A DNA stretch of 64,000 nucleotides, taken from NCBI GenBank assembly GCA_038147755.1, contig JAYQTS010000002.1, forward strand, positions 62,001 through 126,000, written 5' to 3'. This DNA comes from UBA5951 sp012269555 (GTDB lineage: Bacteria; Pseudomonadota; Alphaproteobacteria; Puniceispirillales; Puniceispirillaceae). The notes below the pieces were generated by a model. The model saw only the letters and a list, made by a program, of their open reading frames with translations. It did not search any database and was not told the DNA's origin. Shown piece after piece: positions 59,070 through 64,000 of this stretch; position 1 is the stretch's first letter; every line of letters begins with the position of its first letter. The position numbers and the translations under genes are program-made.

Positions 59070-59785
59070 TTAGCTATATATTCTCGACTTATTAGCTAAA
59101 ATTTTCTCTCTATTAGCCATCATTGACTCGTCTCTCATTTATGCCCTTTTTATTTTCCATAAGGGATTTAGAATTTTCTTCCGATTTTTTAACTAGACTC
59201 TCCATTTTTGAGCGGTTGGAGCTAATTCTATTTTCTAAATCATCCATGGTTGAAATATTATCTGAAATAGTTTTGGCATTAATTTCAGGTGTTGCATTAC
59301 TGGGTTTGAGTTCGCCATCCAATAAAGAGTTGTTTATACTGATTTGCTCTTGGTTAAAATCAACAATTTTCTGATTTGCTTCCATTATTCTTCTGTTGAT
59401 GTCAATCAGTCTAGAATTGATTTCAGCCATTTCTTCGCTGACTTCTAATACTGCAGAATTTAATTCAGACCTATGCTTTTAAAAAATCCAATGAAGCTTT
59501 GATTTTCTGGGAATTTATATAATTCTCCTCAACTTCATTACTAATCTCAGCGCTATCAAGAATTGCTTGTCTATTCTCGAAAATTTCATCGGTATTACTA
59601 TTTGCGATTTGTCTATTGACAATGAAAGCCGCTGAATAATTACTCAAAATCATTAATCTATTTTCTTCAATCATAGACCTGGATGCGTAAATTAGTGTTT
59701 TATTTGTCATGACTTCAGCATCGAGATTAAAAATTCTTTTTTTATTTTTTTTTATATTTTCTTTGTTTTGTTGAATATCACTCAT
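59070..59785 (-). CDS. Repetitive Asn-rich coiled-coil protein, frameshifted
   Basis: Starting at ATG 59785 with a strong GGAGG, the protein is nearly all helix and built of a recurring N-[RK]-x-x-I pattern: NKKRIFN, ENRLMIL, ENRQAIL, INRRIME, SNRSKME and NREKILANKSRI. The first frame ends at 59471. One added base near 59478 continues as RSELNSAVLEVSEEMAEINSRL, and another change near 59115 leads to a final segment ending at 59070, about 238 residues in all. It has no signal peptide, membrane segment or catalytic motif. I recall similar hypothetical proteins from marine bacteria but cannot name a family. A structural or scaffolding role is a guess. Confidence 0.65.
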
Positions 59786-60131
59786 AATATGTTTCCTCCC
59801 ATTTCATGGCGTGAAGATTTAGAATATGAAATTCGAACAAAAAAATAAAGATTTTATTCAAATGGTGATATAAATGGAGACGTATTTCAAAAATGTTCAT
59901 ATACATGGTTTAATTTACATCTTTCTAGGATATGATGCGATCTACAAACCATACCTGTTGACATCGATAAGCGATAAGCTAATCTATTGATATTAATAAA
60001 GGGACACTTGAGTTGGCGAAGGACTTAGGTAACGAATGGCTTCTCAGACGCACCATTATCCATCGATAGCACCTCGAAACCTGCGTTAACAAATTATTAT
60101 CCCTTAATTTTTACTTGATAGTGGATAGGTT
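59786..60131. other. Gene-free stretch
   Basis: These 346 bases lie between two divergent genes. They hold the GGAGG ribosome site of the coiled-coil gene at the left end and a locally GC-richer patch (about 60000-60090) with no open frame or perfect hairpin that I can see. Promoters for both flanking genes must lie here, but none stands out. Confidence 0.4.
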
Positions 60132-60533
60132 TTGCATTTGAATATACTCTTTTCTGCGACACCTCCAATTCCACTACATGCATTAGCTGCAGTAATGGCA
60201 ATGCTTTTAGGAGGAGTGCAACTTTATTTCTCTAAAGGCACACCTCTACATAAATTAATAGGAAGAATTTGGATTGGATTGATGGCTGTTGTGAGCCTAT
60301 CCTCGTTCTTTATTTATGAACTTAAAATTTGGGGGAATTATAGTCCAATACATATGCTGAGTATTTGGGTTTTGATTTCCTTAATAGGAGGTATTTATTT
60401 TGCCAAAATAGGTAAAATTGAGTGGCACAAATGGACTATGACATCAATGTACTTCGTAGCTCTAATACTTACAGGTTTATTCACTTTACTTCCTGAAAGA
60501 ATAATGAATAAGGCACTATTCAACTTATTATGA
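60132..60533 (+). CDS. DUF2306 membrane protein
   Basis: This 133-residue protein has four hydrophobic segments and the family pattern: PLHALAAVMAMLLGGVQL, KGTPLHKLIGRIWIGLM, SSFFIYELK, HMLSIW and HKWTMTSMYF. The conserved His residues within or next to helices could bind haem or metal, but the function is unknown. It starts at TTG 60132 or at TTG 60138. It stands alone between two gaps. Confidence 0.82.
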   Translation: MHLNILFSATPPIPLHALAAVMAMLLGGVQLYFSKGTPLHKLIGRIWIGLMAVVSLSSFFIYELKIWGNYSPIHMLSIWVLISLIGGIYFAKIGKIEWHKWTMTSMYFVALILTGLFTLLPERIMNKALFNLL

Positions 60534-60723
60534 CCCGCTCCAATAGAAAAACAAAGCCATTAGGATGCTAATTACAGGTTTATAAAGAGTTACACTAAAC
60601 GGGCATGCAGGTACTTGAAGGAATTTTAAGTGGCATATGCATTAACCGAGTTGACTGATTGAGTAAAAGCGGCGAGATTTAAGGAAATGAGTATCAACTA
60701 AATAGAAGTTCAGGATGTAACGA

Positions 60724-61152
60724 ATGAAGGCATTGCATTTAATATGCAGACTTAATCCAGAGACAAATAGAGGCTTTGGTATTGATGCCTATGACAAAAA
60801 AGACCCACCTAGTTGGATAAGAAATGATGCCAAAAATATATTTACTTCAGGATTTTGGGTTTGCGGAACTTCAGAAGCGACAGAGCTAGTTGGAGGCAGA
60901 TTACACCTTCATGAAAACAAAACAGAGAAATCTTGGCTAAGTGGCAAGGTAATTGACGTTCTACTGATAAATATGGACTTTCCAGGTAGATGGTTTGTTG
61001 ATGAACGAGATGAATCTAATGATTGGCAACCTGCGAAAATAAGAGACAGGATTGTCTTTAAGGTAGAGGTTACTGCATCTACAAGGGTACCAACTGCTTG
61101 GAGAGGGGCAAAACACAAACTGGCTTTTTCCAGTGGTGTTATAGACGATTAA
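60724..61152 (+). CDS. Hypothetical soluble protein
   Basis: This is a 142-residue protein that I do not recognise. It looks like a compact beta-rich domain with conserved-looking aromatic and polar clusters (SGFWVCGTSEATELVGGRLHLHENK, NMDFPGRWFVDERDESNDW and RIVFKVEVTAS). There is no signal peptide or membrane segment. It is preceded by AGGATG about 8 bp before the ATG. It sits alone at the edge of the tRNA-Thr-proximal region that carries duplicated tRNA sequence. Confidence 0.55.
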   Translation: MKALHLICRLNPETNRGFGIDAYDKKDPPSWIRNDAKNIFTSGFWVCGTSEATELVGGRLHLHENKTEKSWLSGKVIDVLLINMDFPGRWFVDERDESNDWQPAKIRDRIVFKVEVTASTRVPTAWRGAKHKLAFSSGVIDD

Positions 61153-61220
61153 AATTGTTCTTCTTCTTAAAAAAATTCTTAAAGTGACTCTTAAAACCTC
61201 AGTAATGGGTCATTTAAACT

Positions 61221-61243
61221 CACACATAAACGTCCTATGTGTG
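61221..61243. repeat. Inverted repeat CACACATA / TATGTGTG
   Basis: An 8-bp perfect inverted repeat with a 7-base loop lies 70 bp after the hypothetical gene. No U run follows, so it is not a clear terminator. It falls within a 412-bp gene-free gap (61153-61564) that also holds the short direct repeats and the tRNA fragment listed separately. Confidence 0.4.
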
Positions 61244-61354
61244 GTGAATGGTTAACGCCATGAAGTTGTCGTACACCTAATCTGTGGAGCAAACTGAGTA
61301 TGAATACGTATGGCATGGGAGTGGGTCCTGCATTGGGTGTATGACAGTTAAAGT

Positions 61355-61376
61355 GGGTAGACCACTGGGTAGACCA
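61355..61376 (+). repeat. Direct repeat GGGTAGACCA (tandem pair; third copy at 61554)
   Basis: GGGTAGACCA occurs at 61355-61364 and 61367-61376, and again at 61554-61563 just before the ATG of the YHYH gene. Three copies of a 10-mer in 210 bp is well above chance. It may be an operator or a scar of a mobile element. Confidence 0.5.
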
Positions 61377-61468
61377 AACTGATACACTTGACGTGTTAGG
61401 TTGTACGTGAGATTCTAAGCATAGCTTTAATTATTGTGTTTGGTTGGTGCTTATACAGAGAACTATCA

Positions 61469-61492
61469 CTCTCTGCCAGCCCCATTCTCCCT
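61469..61492 (+). repeat. Inverted copy of the tRNA-Thr 3' end plus flank
   Basis: These 24 bases match the 3' end of the minus-strand tRNA-Thr (CTCTCTGCCAGC), its CCA and the 8 bases beyond it at 23 of 24 positions. They lie in the opposite orientation, 1.2 kb away. This is the kind of sequence that tyrosine integrases use as an attachment core. Confidence 0.65.
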
Positions 61493-61564
61493 GTCACATC
61501 ATGTGTTAACACGCTGTAATTGAAGCATTGTTTATGTTTTGATTATAAGGGGGGGGTAGACCAT

Positions 61565-62471
61565 ATGAAATTTGTATTGGATCTTACTTTGGTGTTTTTA
61601 TCTTTGAAAAGTTTTGCACATGAAAATTACAATGCTGACATTAATCCTCTTTTATTTGTTCAAAATAAAGTATTATCAAATTACGTTGTTTTTGAAGAAT
61701 CCAATAACTTCCTAACAATTAAATCTAATGGCATACCATCCCATGCAGTGGGCAACTTCCAAACAGTGGAAACCTAATCACATTACTGCTCAAAGAAACA
61801 TATTTACGTGTGCCTAAATACCCACAGTGGACTGTCAACAATTTTAGTACGCATTTTTATCGTGGCTTAAATGGAGTCTTGTTCGTCCCAAGAACTGCAG
61901 GGTGTTGGGGCACAGTGACACATAGGCCAACTACAAATTTTCATTTAAGACTTTCTCAAAGACCTCGTTCATCACAATCAGAGTTATCTAGCAAACGTGA
62001 GTGTGAGTGGCGTGAAGAAGCCATAATTGGGAATAAGTCTCGTTTGGGGTTAGATGACAATTTTGCTCATGTTCAACGAAATGGAATGTATCATTATCAC
62101 GGAGTACCTACTGGGCTAATTAGACAGCTTGAGAATTTTACAAAGACCAATAATGATAGGATACGCAGCGGGTTGGATGGATATTTATTAAGTAAAACTC
62201 AATCGTTTCAATCAATCCAGTTTTTCATACCTATTTACTTAATACCACTATCAACTATTTGCTAATCCCAAAAAAGTCGGGGAAAAGATTAGTTGGGCCA
62301 AGAGGACGTTTTGATGGAAGTTACACAGAAGATTTTGAGTATATCAGTGGTTCGGGGGATTTGGACAGAATGCAACGGCCTTTAACCGATGACAACCAGT
62401 ATTCTTATATTTTGACACATGAATTTAGAGATGAAAAGAAATTTGTCCCAAGTTTGTTGGAGAGGCTTTAA
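61565..62471 (+). pseudogene. Broken YHYH-domain secreted protein
   Basis: Pieces in several frames spell a YHYH protein. They are a signal-like start at 61565 (FVLDLTLVFLSLKSFAHE), then IKSNGIPSHAVGNF and, after frame changes, PNSGNPNHITAQ, LNGVLF and LGLDDNFAHVQRNGMYHYHGVPTG. The family ending follows: GPRGRFDGSYTEDFEYISGSGDLD. At least four frame breaks lie between 61755 and 62260. The usual GYAxDGFPIYG segment is missing or unrecognisable. Decay seems more likely than sequence error alone. YHYH proteins are extracellular and of unknown function. Confidence 0.65.
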
Positions 62472-62721
62472 AAAAGCCAGACTATTAGAAAGTTTCTTAA
62501 GGCTCAGAAAACGTTGATTAGAATAAAGAAAAAAAAATTCATTATGGTAGAAGACTTGGAAAGAGTGCAAATTGATACCAAAAAAAGAGTTTATGGGAAT
62601 GGCTGTCTACTTTTTGTTGTACTATATGTTGTACCATAGAAACCCCACCACACGCTATCAAGTGAAAAGCAAGGGATACAATGGGATAACGCAGGTATCT
62701 GTAGAACTATGGAGGGAGAAT

Positions 62722-62797
62722 GGTGCTGGCAGAGAGACTCGAACTCCCAACCGCCCGATTACAAATCGGGTGCTCTACCAATTGAGCCATGCCAGCG
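62722..62797 (-). tRNA. tRNA-Thr (UGU)
   Basis: The acceptor arms GCTGGCA / TGCCAGC pair fully. The D-loop, the anticodon arm CCCGA-TTTGTAA-TCGGG with anticodon TGT, and a T-loop with GTTCGAGTC are present, and CCA is encoded at 62722-62724. Its 3' end is duplicated in inverted orientation at 61469-61492. Confidence 0.95.
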
Positions 62798-62907
62798 GTA
62801 TTCTTATTTCAAAACGTTTACGCATAATACCACACAAACGCAAATAAAAAATAGCTATTTTTAGCTGTAATTTATTAAAAAATACGAGTTAATTTACCAA
62901 ATTTTTA

Positions 62908-63786
62908 TTAATTACTAGTTTGCGTAGCGTAAAGAGCAATTGCAGAGGCGACGGAAACATTTAATGATTCCATTTCATTTTGCATTGGTATTTTTACCAC
63001 ATGATCGCATGCTTCTTTAGTTAATCGACGCATTCCGGAATTTTCTGAACCCATGATTATTGCCAGCTTTGGCTCTAATGAAAATCGATTTAAGTTATTG
63101 CTACCAGATGCATCTAAGCCGATACAGCAAATTGAGTTTGATTTTAATGTTTCTATGGTTCTTTTCAGATTTGTGACTTTAATTACAGGAATGTCCTCTA
63201 AAGCACCTGCGGCAGCGCGCGCTAAATTTCCATTTTCCGCAGGTGCGTTATGTTTAGAAATAATAACAGCATCGCAACCAAAAGCTTTTGCAGATCTAAT
63301 AATCGCACCTATATTTCTGGAGTCAGTTATTTGATCCAGCACCACTAGTCGCAAATGCTTTGTGGCAAACAAAATGTCTGTTAAATCAGTAATCTCAAGT
63401 GGTTTAACTTCAATCATGAGTTGTTGATGTACTCTCTTCTCAGAAGAATCAGGTGATAAACTAAACTTTTCCACATCTAAAATCATTAATTTCAATGAGT
63501 CTGTGTCTGTTTTACAGGTTGCATTTTGGATGAGATTTAAAGCCATTTCTTTTGTTTTTGTGGAGGCATAAAATGTTCTTACAACACGATTTGGGTTTGA
63601 AAGGGCAGCTGTTACTGCATGATATCCCCAGATAAAATAATATCCATTTTTAGCGGTTAGCGGACGTTTTTGTGAAAGAGGATGCGCATTTTTTGAAAAT
63701 GTATTTTTTTCAATAACTTTTTTTTTGTTCTTTTTATTAATATCAAAACCTAATTGTTTCTTTTTTAAATTTTTTTGTCGCATCAT
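62908..63786 (-). CDS. rlmB: 23S rRNA (guanosine-2251-2'-O)-methyltransferase RlmB (SpoU family)
   Basis: RlmB methylates the ribose of G2251 in the peptidyl-transferase region. It has a basic Lys-rich N-terminal extension and the substrate-binding domain (YYFIWGYHAVTAALSNPNRVV). The knotted SPOUT domain has motif 1 LDQITDSRNIGAIIRSAKAFG, motif 2 AIIMGSENSGMRRLT and motif 3 IPMQNEMESLNVSVASAIALY. The open frame starts at a TTG (63804), and I use the first ATG at 63786. The length is about 292 residues. It is divergent from tRNA-Tyr. Confidence 0.92.
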   Translation of the reverse strand: MMRQKNLKKKQLGFDINKKNKKKVIEKNTFSKNAHPLSQKRPLTAKNGYYFIWGYHAVTAALSNPNRVVRTFYASTKTKEMALNLIQNATCKTDTDSLKLMILDVEKFSLSPDSSEKRVHQQLMIEVKPLEITDLTDILFATKHLRLVVLDQITDSRNIGAIIRSAKAFGCDAVIISKHNAPAENGNLARAAAGALEDIPVIKVTNLKRTIETLKSNSICCIGLDASGSNNLNRFSLEPKLAIIMGSENSGMRRLTKEACDHVVKIPMQNEMESLNVSVASAIALYATQTSN

Positions 63787-63880
63787 TGACTTCTTTGTTG
63801 ACAAATTGTCTAAGCTTTTTTAATTCGCAGAACTAATTGATTTTCGCAAGTAAATCTTTAAGTTATAGAAAGTTGATTAA

Positions 63881-63965
63881 GGTGGGGTGGCCGAGTGGTT
63901 AAAGGCAGCAGACTGTAAATCTGCCCGCGTAGCGTACGTAGGTTCGAATCCTACCCCCACCACCA
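63881..63965 (+). tRNA. tRNA-Tyr (GUA)
   Basis: Acceptor arms GGTGGGG / CCCCACC pair, with discriminator A and an encoded CCA. The anticodon arm GCAGA-CTGTAAA-TCTGC carries GTA, and a long variable arm (CCGCGTAGCGTACG region) is present as expected for Tyr. The T-loop GGTTCGAATCC is normal. Length 85 nt. Confidence 0.96.
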
Positions 63966-64000
63966 TTGGAAAAAATTATTTTGATTATTAATAGAGTTTC

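Noticed and set aside
62472..62721. Integrase gene remnant next to tRNA-Thr
   Set aside because: A minus-strand start with two GTACAAC repeats is visible, but no integrase motif follows in any frame, so I do not annotate it.
62572..62847. 91-codon open frame across tRNA-Thr
   Set aside because: The frame reads through the tRNA (RETRTPNRPITNRVLYQLSHA is the familiar antisense-tRNA peptide), so it is spurious.
1..64000. CRISPR array, rRNA operon, intact insertion sequence or prophage
   Set aside because: No regularly spaced long repeats, rRNA motifs, transposase or phage structural genes were seen in any frame.

Overview
The window is an AT-rich chromosomal segment from an alphaproteobacterium, probably a small-genome marine lineage. 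The evidence is the gene order (rnpB beside mraZ and the whole dcw cluster through ftsA-ftsZ-lpxC-bamD-recN-ligA), an RpoH/RluD pair next to a DUF6476 gene, hisZ beside purA, a Gram-negative envelope (lpxC, bamD, mlaA/mlaC) and very tight gene packing. The lineage is not fixed further, because that would need a phylogeny.

Layout. Positions 1-14.8 kb hold housekeeping genes: serA (cut by the left edge), hisZ, purA, rpoH, rluD, a DUF6476 gene, ettA, mlaC-mlaA, a uvrD-type helicase, prmA and an aminopeptidase P. Positions 14.8-39.7 kb are one long minus-strand block. In transcription order it runs rnpB, mraZ, rsmH, ftsL, ftsI, murE, murF, mraY, murD, ftsW, murG, murC, murB, ddl, ftsQ, ftsA, ftsZ, lpxC, bamD, recN, ligA, so peptidoglycan precursor synthesis, the divisome, lipid A commitment and outer-membrane assembly are encoded together. 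Five TGGKA repeats in exact 10-bp phase lie ahead of mraZ and look like its operator. Positions 39.7-46.9 kb hold an ABC-F ATPase, a DjlA-like co-chaperone, TusA, an acyltransferase, a DUF2237 protein, a cytochrome c' and two DMT exporters.

Positions 47-62.7 kb are accessory. They hold a Gfo/Idh oxidoreductase with two in-frame stops, a cyclase-like/SRPBCC fusion, an MDR oxidoreductase, a cupin, a YdcF-type protein, a decayed CopC-CopD fusion, two more DMT exporters and a PfkB kinase. They also hold a copper-responsive module: CueR, a 19-bp-spacer MerR-type promoter with a perfect dyad, a DUF4396 membrane protein and a cytochrome c. After these come a repetitive Asn-rich coiled-coil protein and a broken YHYH gene close to tRNA-Thr. 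The window ends with rlmB and tRNA-Tyr.

A cross-cutting observation is that many conserved genes (rluD, uvrD, ftsZ, ftsA, murC, murG, mraY, murF, the cytochrome c' gene and others) are each broken by one or more single-base indels, mostly in short homopolymers. Coding sequence continues perfectly in the next frame. Because these genes are essential and otherwise intact, I treat the breaks mainly as sequence error and give full-length coordinates. The Gfo/Idh, CopCD and YHYH loci look more truly decayed.
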